A DNA stretch of 64,000 nucleotides from Prevotella sp. (lineage in GTDB: Bacteria; Bacteroidota; Bacteroidia; Bacteroidales; Bacteroidaceae): positions 26,106 through 90,105 of the forward strand of contig JAFPEE010000100.1 in assembly GCA_017389705.1 (NCBI GenBank), read 5' to 3'. Positions 26,636-35,287 of this stretch are shown in pieces. The notes beneath the pieces were generated by a model. That model was not told the origin of the DNA. It worked only from the letters and a program-made list of their open reading frames with translations, and made no database searches. Position 1 is the stretch's first letter; every line of letters begins with the position of its first letter. Both the position numbers and the translations under genes were made by a program.

Positions 26636-26880
26636 CAAACGCCTTTGCCAAGGGCAATTGGCGTTGGCGGAGTGTTGCCAAACACTCCGCCACACATCTC
26701 ACCATTCACCTCACCATAAAAAGAAAGACGATACCTTCCGGAGTCGAAGCTTGCTCCGTCATAAAACGCCTTCACATACTCGGTGAAGATAGGCTGTATC
26801 TCAGAAAATTGCCAATTTATTTGCATTTTCGTTCGATTTGCACTATCTTTGCACCCAGAACCAATTAAACAGGAAGTTAT
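26636..26880. repeat. Dispersed hairpin repeat, copy A (with promoter end)
   Basis: Contains the core hairpin GGCGGAGTGTT (26666-26676) / AACACTCCGCC (26681-26691), the ACGATACCTTCCGGAGTCGA block, and a right end that is nearly identical to copy C and carries a promoter. The left part found in copies B-D (GCGTCC..GTC.GCACAGGAA) is missing here. Confidence 0.75.
26820..26851 (+). promoter_or_regulatory. Promoter of the antitoxin-PIN pair, within the repeat
   Basis: TTTG at 26820-26823, a 20-bp spacer and TATCTTTG at 26844-26851. About 100 bp around it, up to the ATG and first codons, is almost the same as at 37383-37490. Confidence 0.75.
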
Positions 26881-27109
26881 GGAAGCAACGACAATAATCA
26901 AGGTGCCGGTAAACGTGCCCAAATCTTACAGCATAGACCTGCTGAAAGAGCAACTTGCAGCCTATGCCATGCAGCTCATAGCTGCTGCAAAGCCCGCTGC
27001 TAAGGCAAAGCGCCGCTATCGTCACGAAGCCCTGTGCGGTATCTTTAACTCTGATGCCACAGAGGATCAGCTCATAGAGGATTATCTTCAGGAGAAGTAT
27101 AAGCTATGA
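26879..27109 (+). CDS. Antitoxin-like small protein
   Basis: A 76-residue protein that begins MEATTIIKVPVNVPKSYSID. The N-terminal half has the short strand then helix layout of dimerising antitoxins; the C-terminal half is basic (KPAAKAKRRYRHEALCGIF) and then acidic (EDQLIEDYLQEKY), as expected for a tail that wraps a toxin. The stop overlaps the start of the PIN gene by 4 bp (ATGA), the usual toxin-antitoxin arrangement. I chose the ATG at 26879 because the promoter lies just upstream. The first four residues MEAT are shared with the protein at 37481. Confidence 0.7.
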   Translation: MEATTIIKVPVNVPKSYSIDLLKEQLAAYAMQLIAAAKPAAKAKRRYRHEALCGIFNSDATEDQLIEDYLQEKYKL

Positions 27110-27405
27110 AAGTATTCCTCGACACAAACATCTTCCTCGAATACTTCGAGCAGACGAACCGGCTGCGCGCCTTGCTGAACATCGTGCTATCAATGGCCAC
27201 AGTCGCAGGTGTTAGTCACAAGAATATAGTCAGCGGCACCAACGATCTGGCCTTCGACGATGTGGAAGACAGCTTCCAGTACCACTGCGCCCTGCAGAAC
27301 AAATGCGACTCACTCGTCACCATTAACTTGAAGGACTATAGCAACGCTGATACAGCGAAGATGGAGATTCTTTCCCCAACAGAGTTCGTCGAGAAGTTCT
27401 TGTAA
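27106..27405 (+). pseudogene. PIN-domain toxin with an internal deletion
   Basis: The 99 residues begin MKVFLDTNIFLEYFEQTNRL, with the first catalytic Asp of the VapC-type PIN fold, and end with a good PIN C-terminus (LAFDDVEDSFQYHCALQNKC, then LVTINLKDYS). Family members have about 130-145 residues. The missing part is the middle, which would carry the conserved Glu between LLNIVLSMA and the DLAFDDVEDS block. The frame is intact, so a short protein can be made, but the nuclease centre is incomplete and probably inactive. It is coupled to the antitoxin gene by a 4-bp overlap. Confidence 0.65.
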
Positions 27406-27540
27406 CTTTCTACTCTTGTGCCTGAAAGTAAACTTTCGCAAAGAATACAAGCCCACCACAGTTTGCTTCCCAAACTTCTGACATCATGGGGGAAATAGCA
27501 TCGCCCTTCGGGCTAAAATCCTACGCTTACCCCAAACATG

Positions 27541-27860
27541 CCTGTTTTCTGCGTCCTGTCCGCACAGGAATGGTGAGGTGTATGGTGAGGTGTATGGCGG
27601 AGTGTTGCCAAACACTCCGCCATACTCAATCCCTCTCCACAAGGCCGTTTGAGCCCTGTTTGGTGAGATGTTGAGGTGTTTCGCGAAAAAGCGCCAGAAA
27701 AATAAAGACGATACCTTCCGTAGTCGAAGTTTGCCCGGCTCAAACATTGGCATTGCCCCGCCCAAACATTGGCATTGCCCCGCCCAAACATTGGCATTGC
27801 CCGGCTCAAACTTTGGCACCGCCCGGCTCAAACCTCCCTTCAGTCCCGTCCTAAAACGGC
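27541..27860. repeat. Dispersed hairpin repeat, copy B
   Basis: Left block GCGTCCTGTCCGCACAGGAA, two 12-bp TGGTGAGGTGTA units, hairpin GGCGGAGTGTT (27596-27606) / AACACTCCGCC (27611-27621), the block CTCAATCCCTCTCCACAAGG, the GGTGAGATGTTGAGGTGTTT block and the ACGATACCTTCCG block. It then expands into a 22-bp tandem array. ORFs read on the minus strand (98-115 codons) are translations of the repeat. Confidence 0.8.
27734..27833. repeat. 22-bp tandem array, about 4.5 units
   Basis: Units start at 27734, 27756, 27778, 27800 and 27822 (partial) around CCAAACATTGGCATTG. Copy C of the dispersed repeat has only a single unit, so the number varies between copies. Confidence 0.8.
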
Positions 27861-27990
27861 TTCACAATTACTGTTATCTTCCATTTTCTTTGAGACATTT
27901 CCGCAGAAGAGATAGATAATGCATTACAGGCCTTGTGTCTTGTCTAAAGGAAGGGGAATAGGCTGTATCGTCATTTTTTTGCCTGAATTA

Positions 27991-28022
27991 TTTGTAATAT
28001 TCATTTTTTTACACTATCTTTG
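27991..28022 (+). promoter_or_regulatory. Promoter of the helicase/methyltransferase operon
   Basis: TTTG at 27991-27994, a 20-bp spacer and TATCTTTG at 28015-28022. Transcription should start near 28028, exactly where the first hairpin of the leader begins, more than 300 nt before the ATG at 28334. Confidence 0.8.
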
Positions 28023-28027
28023 CACCT

Positions 28028-28333
28028 AAGCTTTGCCCATCAAGGCTTGAGAGCAAGCAGGGTGGAGCGACTTTTGAGGGTAAAACAATAACAGCATTAG
28101 CAGTTATTCGGCGTGTCTGAAAGGTGAGATGTTTGGAACACGAGCTATATAACGATAATGACTAATGTCTGCACTTGATAGTGCGGGCATGTCACTTATC
28201 TATATAGCGGGTATTTCTCACCACCTCAGACACGGATATAGTGTAGTTCGCACTATTTTCGTGTCTGTTCGTTTGGTGGGTGGTGCCTGTATAAGCCAGG
28301 TAAGTGCTATGCTCCTAAAACTATAAGTGCAGT
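28028..28333 (+). ncRNA. Structured 5' leader with mutually exclusive stems (putative RNA switch)
   Basis: Stems visible by eye: AAGCTTTG/CAAGGCTT (28028-28035 with 28041-28048); GCTATATA/TATATAGC (28144-28151 with 28201-28208); ATGTCTGCAC/GTGCGGGCAT (28165-28174 with 28181-28190, two G-U pairs); ATAGTG/CACTAT (28238-28243 with 28251-28256). The central strand 28216-28234 can pair upstream (CGTGTCTGA 28112-28120 and GGTGAGA 28123-28129: 9+7 bp) or downstream (CGTGTCTG 28260-28267 and GGTGGTG 28279-28285: 8+7 bp), but not both. A 53-codon ORF (28165-28326) crosses the region. The leader precedes a defence-type operon. The ligand, RNA partner or trigger is unknown. Confidence 0.7.
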
Positions 28334-31300
28334 ATGGCAGACATACCTATTTCCTCCCATTTCTTCACTAACAGGGATGGGAACACATTGATGAAAGAGT
28401 TTGAGGGCATTCTTCTGAACAACCCTCAAGTGAAGAACCTTGATGCCGTTGTGGGCTTTCTTCGAGCATCAGGCTATTTCTCCTTACGCCCCTTTCTTGA
28501 CGGTATCAACAAAGTGCGCATCCTGATAGGCATCGATGTTGACAAGTATATCGTTCGCGCCCACCAGAAGGGTGAACTCTTCTTTGGCGCAGAAAAGGAA
28601 GTAAAGGAAGAATGCCTAAGAATGTTGAAAGAGGACATCGAACAGTCGCACTACACCAAGAAGGTGGAGGACGGCATGCTCCAGATGGTGCAGGACTTGA
28701 TTGACGGCAAGCTGGAACTTCGCGCACACCCTTCCAAAAAGATTCATGCCAAAATCTACATTCTTTATCCCGATAATTACAACCAGCATTGCTTTGGCGC
28801 AGCCATTACCGGCAGCAGCAACCTGAGCGGCAACGGCTTAGGCATCACAGAAGAGCGGCAATATGAGTTCAACGTCAAACTGACGCAGTATGATGATGTG
28901 CAGTTTGCCAAGAATGAGTTTGAACTGTTGTGGGAAGAGGCCAAGAACGTACCTATCAACGCAGAGGACTATCAGGCCACACTCGACAAGACCTACCTGA
29001 AGGGCGACGTTACCCCCTACGAGCTATACATCAAGATGCTCATGGAATACTTCTCTGACCGTGTTTTGGAAGTTGACCAAGACGATCCGTTCGATATGCC
29101 CGACGGCTACGACAAGTACGAATACCAGACGGATGCTGTCATAGAGGGTTATCAGAAGCTGATACGCTACGATGGCTTCTTTCTGGCTGACGTAGTAGGT
29201 CTTGGCAAGACGGTTATTGCGACGATGATAGCCAAGAAATTCCTGATTGAGAATGGACGCGACAACACAAAGATATTGGTAGTCTATCCACCAGCTGTAG
29301 AGCAGAACTGGAAGACCACCTTCAAGGACTTTGGTATTGACAAATACACCCGTTTTGTATCAAACGGTAGTCTGTCGAAAGTGCTCGATGACGATAACTA
29401 CGACTATTGGAATGCTGACGAATATGACTTGGTGCTGGTGGACGAGGCCCACAAGTTCCGCAATCATACTACTGGTGCCTTCCAACAGCTGCAGGAAATT
29501 TGCAAGATGCCACGTGTGGAAACTGGGAATATCCCTGGCTATAAGAAAAAGGTGATGCTGATTTCGGCAACCCCAATGAACAACACGCCTGCTGACATTT
29601 ATTATCAGATACTGATGTTCCAAGACCCGCGTCATTGCACTATCGATGGTGTGCCCAATCTGACAGCCTTCTTCTCGCCCTTAGTCGTTGAGTTCCGCAA
29701 GTTCCGCAAGCAGGAGAACTTCGACGTCAGGCAGTTTAAGAAACTGGCAGAACGTGTACGCGACAGGGTCATAAAGCCTCTGACCGTTCGTCGCACTCGA
29801 ACGGATATTGAGAACATTCCACGTTATAACCGCGATGTCAACGGATTCCCCAAAGTTGCTGACCCCATCAAGAAGGAGTATGAACTGAACGACCATTTGG
29901 CTGATTTGTTTGAAAAGGCAATGGAGATTCTCGACAAGAAACTGACCTATGCCCGCTATCAGGCCATTGCCTACCTGAAGCCTGAGGCATCCAACGGACT
30001 CTACGATAATGCAGAACTCATCAGCCGCAGTTTGGCAGGCATCCGCAAGAACGGCTTAGTAAAACGACTGGAGAGCAGCTTCTATGCCTTCAAGATTTCC
30101 GTTGACAATTTCCGTCAGGCCAACCAGAACATGCTGACCATGTGGGAGAACGACAAAATCTTCATTGCTCCTGATATGGACATCAACAAACTCTATGAGC
30201 TTGGCTATACTGACGACGAGATTGAAGAGAAGCTGAACGAAAAAGCAGAAATGAATCCGAAGAATGCTGTCTTCAAGCGCGACGACTTTGATCCTGAATA
30301 CCACAACATGTTGCTTCACGACCAGCAGTTATTGGACGAGATGTGGCTACAATGGGAGTACATCGACGATGATGACGACTCGAAGTTTGCCAAGTTTGAA
30401 GACTTGCTGAAGCACGAGCTGTTCAAGAAAGACAAGAACATAGAAGGCAAGATTGTGGTATTCTCAGAGTCGGTAGACACCATTGACTATCTGGCAAAGC
30501 GAATCAATCGCCAGGACGTTCTTGTCATTTCATCTCATAACAGAAACCAGCTGTTCAAGACCATCCGTGAGAATTTCGATGCCAACTGGAAGCAGAAGAA
30601 AGATGAGTATAACATCATCCTGACTTCTGATGTACTGGCCGAGGGCGTCAACCTGCATCGCTCGAACATCATCATCAACTACGACACCCCTTGGAACTCT
30701 ACACGACTGATGCAGCGCATAGGTCGTGTGAACCGTATCGGTTCGAAATCAGACACCATCTACAATTATGTGTTCTATCCCTCGCGTCAAGGCAACAAGC
30801 AGATAAAACTGAACCAGATAGCACTCAGCAAGATTCAGACTTTCCACACTACCTTTGGCGAGGACAATCAGATTTATTCTACTGAAGAAATCATTGACCG
30901 CGACCTGGATAAACTCTTCAAAGAAGGCATCAAGCGCGAACAGGAAGACCGCAACCAGGAGCTGCCCTTCTATGAGGAGCTACGAGCACTCTACCAGCAG
31001 AACCGCAGGGAGTTTAAGCGCATTGAGCGGTTGTCACTACGTAGTCGCACAGGACGTGAACCACGCGAGGTTGAGGGCGTTACATTGTCTGCCGACATCT
31101 TAGTGTTCCTGAAAACCAATTACCGTAAAGTGTTCTATCTGGTGAACGACGAACAGTCACGTGAGCTCTCTGTTCTGGATGCCTTGAAATACTTCAAAGC
31201 TACTACTGAAGAAAAAGCTGTACCCAGATTGGAGCATCACCATGAACATGTGGAGAAAGCCGTCAAGGCATTTCGTGTGTCGAAAGAACAGGAGTTGCAC

Positions 31301-31657
31301 GAAGAGGAACAAAATCAGAGCCAACGCAGCAACCTTGGTGCTCAGGTGACGACGGCTGTCAGCTTGCTCAACAGCATGATGCCGCATATTGAGGATGGTG
31401 ATACACGCCTAAAATTGGTGCAGCTGAAAGAATTAGCTGAGCGAGGCACCATTACCTATATTGCCAAACGTCTGCAGCGCATTCAGAAAGACCTGCAGCG
31501 TCAGGGTGGTAGCAAGGCCAAGCTGACCTTTGAGGATGCCTTGAAGCAGATACTCGAGATGGCCAACAAGTACAACGCCTATTATCGCGAGAGCCAGCAT
31601 GCAGAGGAGGAATCTGCTGCAGCTATCATCCTCTCAGAATCTTTCAGTAAATCGTAA
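28334..31657 (+). CDS. PLD-nuclease/SF2 helicase fusion of a restriction-like system
   Basis: An 1107-residue protein. The N-terminal 230 residues are a phospholipase D-type nuclease domain: HAKIY with His138 and Lys140, followed by the GSSNLSGNG block. A Snf2-like SF2 helicase follows with Walker A (VVGLGKT, near 287-293), DEAH at 370-373, SATPMNN near 415 and motif VI QRIGRVNRIGS from 794. The C-terminal 250 residues are charged and helical. Such fusions accompany DNA methyltransferases in anti-phage systems and are thought to translocate on and cut unmodified DNA. The methyltransferase gene follows 30 bp downstream. Only a single HxK half-site was found, so the nuclease probably acts as a dimer. 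Confidence 0.85.
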   Translation: MADIPISSHFFTNRDGNTLMKEFEGILLNNPQVKNLDAVVGFLRASGYFSLRPFLDGINKVRILIGIDVDKYIVRAHQKGELFFGAEKEVKEECLRMLKEDIEQSHYTKKVEDGMLQMVQDLIDGKLELRAHPSKKIHAKIYILYPDNYNQHCFGAAITGSSNLSGNGLGITEERQYEFNVKLTQYDDVQFAKNEFELLWEEAKNVPINAEDYQATLDKTYLKGDVTPYELYIKMLMEYFSDRVLEVDQDDPFDMPDGYDKYEYQTDAVIEGYQKLIRYDGFFLADVVGLGKTVIATMIAKKFLIENGRDNTKILVVYPPAVEQNWKTTFKDFGIDKYTRFVSNGSLSKVLDDDNYDYWNADEYDLVLVDEAHKFRNHTTGAFQQLQEICKMPRVETGNIPGYKKKVMLISATPMNNTPADIYYQILMFQDPRHCTIDGVPNLTAFFSPLVVEFRKFRKQENFDVRQFKKLAERVRDRVIKPLTVRRTRTDIENIPRYNRDVNGFPKVADPIKKEYELNDHLADLFEKAMEILDKKLTYARYQAIAYLKPEASNGLYDNAELISRSLAGIRKNGLVKRLESSFYAFKISVDNFRQANQNMLTMWENDKIFIAPDMDINKLYELGYTDDEIEEKLNEKAEMNPKNAVFKRDDFDPEYHNMLLHDQQLLDEMWLQWEYIDDDDDSKFAKFEDLLKHELFKKDKNIEGKIVVFSESVDTIDYLAKRINRQDVLVISSHNRNQLFKTIRENFDANWKQKKDEYNIILTSDVLAEGVNLHRSNIIINYDTPWNSTRLMQRIGRVNRIGSKSDTIYNYVFYPSRQGNKQIKLNQIALSKIQTFHTTFGEDNQIYSTEEIIDRDLDKLFKEGIKREQEDRNQELPFYEELRALYQQNRREFKRIERLSLRSRTGREPREVEGVTLSADILVFLKTNYRKVFYLVNDEQSRELSVLDALKYFKATTEEKAVPRLEHHHEHVEKAVKAFRVSKEQELHEEEQNQSQRSNLGAQVTTAVSLLNSMMPHIEDGDTRLKLVQLKELAERGTITYIAKRLQRIQKDLQRQGGSKAKLTFEDALKQILEMANKYNAYYRESQHAEEESAAAIILSESFSKS

Positions 31658-31687
31658 ATAGTAAATCGTCAAATCGTAAACGTCTTT
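31655..31687. repeat. GTAAATCGTAAATAG-type junction repeat
   Basis: The gap between the helicase and methyltransferase genes consists of GTAAAT(C/A)GT words and runs into the last codons of the helicase. Confidence 0.55.
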
Positions 31688-34600
31688 ATGGATTACAGGT
31701 CAATTATCGAATCAAAATATAATCGCCAGAATTGGCAGTTGCTGTTGCACGACATTTTTGGTAACAAGATAAAGTTTTGGAATACGCCATCAACGATTCC
31801 AACCAGTAGTCAGTTTGCCAAGCAGGCACTATGGCTTGGTACTATCACTTTGAGTGATAACCAGACCATTTCCGTCTATGAGGTGGAACTGTCTGAGAGC
31901 GTTGACATAGAACGCAACCGCAGAGGTATTCGCGATATGTTGCTAACTGATTGGCGTAACAACGGCAATGCAGGTGCCTTTATGTTCTGCTATCGAAAGA
32001 ACGAGAGCGTGCTCCGTTTCTCATACGTCAGCGAAGCCTGGGCGTTTGCCGATGATGGCAGTTATCAGAAGGAATCGACTGATGCCAAACGCTTTACCTA
32101 TCTGCTGGGTGAAGGTCATCGCAGCCGTACCGCCATTCAGCAGTTCGAGAAACTGCGTGACAGCAGCCTCACGTTGAAAGACCTGACCAAGGCATTCTCT
32201 GTAGATGCTGTCAGCGACATGTTCTTTGATGGCTACAAGAAGCAGTACGAAGACATCATCCAATATATCACAGGAAAGCGGATGGTAAAGGTGGCCAACA
32301 AGTGGGAAGAGCAAATCAAGAACGAGCCCTGCGAGGAAATCATGCAGGAGTTTGCTCACTTTTCAAATCCTGAAAAGGCTGTTCGTGACTATGTGAAGAA
32401 ACTGATGGGCCGCCTTGTGTTCCTTCAGTTCTTACAGAAAAAAGGCTGGCTGGGTGTGCCTGCTGGTGCTGAATGGGGGACAGGTGATACTGAGTTCATC
32501 CAAACTCTCTTTGCCCAATGCCAGGATAAAGACCACTTCATCGACAACGTGCTGGAATCACTCTTCAACGACCTCAATAGCGAAAACGAGAAGCAACTTC
32601 CTCAGTATCGCACGCCTTATCTGAATGGTGGATTATTTGAGCGTGATGCTACTGATGAGACAGAATTCCCTCTGCCTGCCAAGTATATGCAGAGTCTGCT
32701 CGACTTCTTTGCTTCCTATAATTTCACTATCGACGAGAACGACCCCGATGATGCAGAAGTTGGCGTTGACCCAGAGATGTTGGGCCGTATTTTCGAGAAT
32801 TTGCTGGAGGACAACAAAGATAAAGGAGCCTTCTATACACCCAAGGAAATTGTCAGCTATATGTGTCGTGAGTCATTGATAGCCTATCTCCAGACAGGTA
32901 TTGAAGACGAAACCACCAAAGAAGCCATCCGCCAATTCGTGATCACCCACGATGTTGCAACTCTTGGCACTAACGACAGATTCCGTCAACAGGTGGATGA
33001 AGCCTTGAAAAACGTAAAAATCTGCGACCCCGCAATTGGTTCAGGTGCATTCCCAATGGGGCTGCTGAAAGAACTTTTCCAATGCCGCACAGCACTTGAA
33101 GGAATCAGCCAACACCAAGCCGCTGAAATCAAAAAGCACATCATCCAGCAGAATATCTATGGTGTAGATATCGAGCGTGGTGCTGTTGACATAGCCCGCC
33201 TCCGCTTCTGGCTCTCCCTGATTGTTGATGAAGAAACGCCACAGGCTTTGCCAAACCTCGACTACAAGATTGTAGAAGGTAACTCGTTGATAACAACTTT
33301 CGACGGCCAGTACATAGATCTGTCTACAAATATTGGAACGAGCAGATTACGTTCAAGCCTTGTCAGAATAAGACCAGAAAAGGAAGCACTACAGGCGGAA
33401 CAAAGGCGTTTCTATACATTGTCTGGTGATGAGAAATATCGTTCAGAAATTGCGATCAAGAACCATATTCTCAACATCATCTGGTATCAACTTGACTATG
33501 AAAAGCATTCTTGGGAAGATGCGACCATAGAACAAGTTGATTTGTTTGGTGCCACCACAACAAAAGGCCGTAAAAATAATGCTGCACATGTTTCAGAATT
33601 CACACAAAAACGCCAAACAGTACTTAATAAGTGTGAGAAATTGATGGCTGAAATAAATGATGAAAGTAAATCCCTCCAAGCAAGAGCAAGCATCACTATT
33701 CCATTCTTTGAGTGGGAAACTGTTTTCTCAGAGGTGTTTGATGATGAAAACAAAAAAGGATTCGACATTGTTATTGGCAATCCACCTTATGTTTCAACCA
33801 AGGGAAGAACTGAGGAAGAGAAAGATAATCTCGATAGAGCATTCGGTTTTGTCGATGATTTATATCATCATTTTATTATTCGTGGTTTTAACCTCATAAA
33901 AGAGGGAGGAATCCAATCAATGATTACCTCTGATACATATTTTACAACATTAACGAAAACGGCATTAAGAAAGAAATTTCTATCTTATTCAATGCTACAA
34001 ATAGTACATTGGGGTCACGACATCTTTGATGACGCGCTTGTGTCAACTGCTACTTTTTTCTGTCAAAAATATACCAATCATGAAACATTTATAAGATTCT
34101 ATGATGTAAAAGGCAAAAAGAAGATTGCAGATGGAACAATGTATGAAATTAATCAGAAAGAATATTCCAAGTCTATTAATGGTTGCTTTTATGTTCCCAC
34201 TCCATTATGCCTAGGTATTAACTCCCTTCTTGCTGATAAACATAATTCTTTAATGAAAGAGTGGTGGAATAAGATTGACACCAGTAAAAAGATAGCAAAG
34301 AATGAATCTAATCTAAACAAATACAGAGTTTCCTTGATGCCTGGAGACGTAACTTTGATAGGACTGGTTACTGATGGCGGTCAAGGTATGGCTACGGGTG
34401 ATAACGGAAAGTTTGTTGGTGTTAAAGCTGGAACTAAACAGTCGGCCAGTATTATAGAAAGTCGTCCTCAAAAGCTTTCAGAGGTTAATCGTAAATACAA
34501 TCTTCACCAAGTACTACCACAAGAAGAAAAAGAGATATGGACATTGTTCGATAGTCTGAAGGCTCAATTTGGCAATAAAATATTTGGTCAGGGTTATGTT

Positions 34601-35275
34601 TATCGTATTGTTCCAGATCAATTATTAGCAGATATTACGTCTTTGAGTGATTATGATAAGGAACATGGTATTTCTGGTAGTAAGACTTATGTCCCTTATG
34701 ACAAGGGAGATAAAGAAGGAAATAAGTGGTATATTGAAAATCCTTTCGTAATAGATTGGTCCAAAGAAAATGTCCATTATTTGAAGACATCACCCAAATC
34801 TCGATATCAGGGATACACATTCTACTTCAAGGAAGGATTCTGTTGGAACAACAATCTAAATGAAAGGTATTATAATATAAAGTGCAAAGAGAAAAAAGCA
34901 GGTATCCATGATGTCGCATCAATGTCATTATTTGAACTTACTACTAAGGTTCCTGCATACTATCTTGTAACCTTGATCAACAGTTCTTTGTGTGGCTATT
35001 TCTATCGTATGTTTTTGAACAACACAGTTAATGTTCAAGTTAATGACCTTCGTATGTTGCCAATAATTGTTCCTTCAAAAGAACAACTAATAGAGTGTAA
35101 GGTCTTATTTGATGATGCCATTGAAACTCAAAAGTCATTTTTTAATCAGAAAATATCACAAGTTGAAAGAGATAGCCGTTTGTTAGAGATTCAAAATAAA
35201 GTTGATAAATTCGCTTTTGAAATATATGGATTAAAGCAATCTGACTACCCACCCTTGGGAAAAACTCTTTATTAA
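31688..35275 (+). CDS. Eco57I-type adenine-specific DNA methyltransferase (possible restriction-modification protein)
   Basis: An 1195-residue protein that should methylate adenine in a specific DNA sequence. Motif X-like GAFYTPKEIVSYMC is near 380, motif I is ICDPAIGSGAFPMG near 445 and motif IV NPPY is at 698-701 (GNPPYVSTKG). The C-terminal 400 residues should hold target recognition. The N-terminal block (SVYEVELSESVDIERNRRGI) could be a decayed or atypical nuclease part; no clear PD-(D/E)XK set is visible. Up to about base 33,280 the base composition resembles the neighbours, afterwards it is clearly AT-richer, which suggests replacement of the specificity half. It works with the helicase upstream. 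Confidence 0.85.
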   Translation: MDYRSIIESKYNRQNWQLLLHDIFGNKIKFWNTPSTIPTSSQFAKQALWLGTITLSDNQTISVYEVELSESVDIERNRRGIRDMLLTDWRNNGNAGAFMFCYRKNESVLRFSYVSEAWAFADDGSYQKESTDAKRFTYLLGEGHRSRTAIQQFEKLRDSSLTLKDLTKAFSVDAVSDMFFDGYKKQYEDIIQYITGKRMVKVANKWEEQIKNEPCEEIMQEFAHFSNPEKAVRDYVKKLMGRLVFLQFLQKKGWLGVPAGAEWGTGDTEFIQTLFAQCQDKDHFIDNVLESLFNDLNSENEKQLPQYRTPYLNGGLFERDATDETEFPLPAKYMQSLLDFFASYNFTIDENDPDDAEVGVDPEMLGRIFENLLEDNKDKGAFYTPKEIVSYMCRESLIAYLQTGIEDETTKEAIRQFVITHDVATLGTNDRFRQQVDEALKNVKICDPAIGSGAFPMGLLKELFQCRTALEGISQHQAAEIKKHIIQQNIYGVDIERGAVDIARLRFWLSLIVDEETPQALPNLDYKIVEGNSLITTFDGQYIDLSTNIGTSRLRSSLVRIRPEKEALQAEQRRFYTLSGDEKYRSEIAIKNHILNIIWYQLDYEKHSWEDATIEQVDLFGATTTKGRKNNAAHVSEFTQKRQTVLNKCEKLMAEINDESKSLQARASITIPFFEWETVFSEVFDDENKKGFDIVIGNPPYVSTKGRTEEEKDNLDRAFGFVDDLYHHFIIRGFNLIKEGGIQSMITSDTYFTTLTKTALRKKFLSYSMLQIVHWGHDIFDDALVSTATFFCQKYTNHETFIRFYDVKGKKKIADGTMYEINQKEYSKSINGCFYVPTPLCLGINSLLADKHNSLMKEWWNKIDTSKKIAKNESNLNKYRVSLMPGDVTLIGLVTDGGQGMATGDNGKFVGVKAGTKQSASIIESRPQKLSEVNRKYNLHQVLPQEEKEIWTLFDSLKAQFGNKIFGQGYVYRIVPDQLLADITSLSDYDKEHGISGSKTYVPYDKGDKEGNKWYIENPFVIDWSKENVHYLKTSPKSRYQGYTFYFKEGFCWNNNLNERYYNIKCKEKKAGIHDVASMSLFELTTKVPAYYLVTLINSSLCGYFYRMFLNNTVNVQVNDLRMLPIIVPSKEQLIECKVLFDDAIETQKSFFNQKISQVERDSRLLEIQNKVDKFAFEIYGLKQSDYPPLGKTLY

Positions 35276-35287
35276 ATACTATATAAT

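Larger units (their letters stand above)
26387..26640. other. Intergenic region between the beta-helix operon and the island
   Basis: About 250 bp without a convincing gene. It contains a 22-bp tandem repeat (26408-26473) and a perfect 15-bp inverted repeat (26533-26569), then runs into the first copy of the dispersed repeat. ORFs here have no protein character. Confidence 0.6.

Noticed and set aside
27484-27831. Minus-strand ORFs of 98-115 codons with repeated FEPGNANVWAGQCQC-like segments
   Set aside because: They are translations of the dispersed repeat and its 22-bp array. The same happens at copy C (37039-37353) and copy D.
27734-27833. Possible CRISPR array
   Set aside because: The 22-bp units are contiguous without spacers, and no cas genes are present. 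The same applies to 26408-26473 and 51251-51316.
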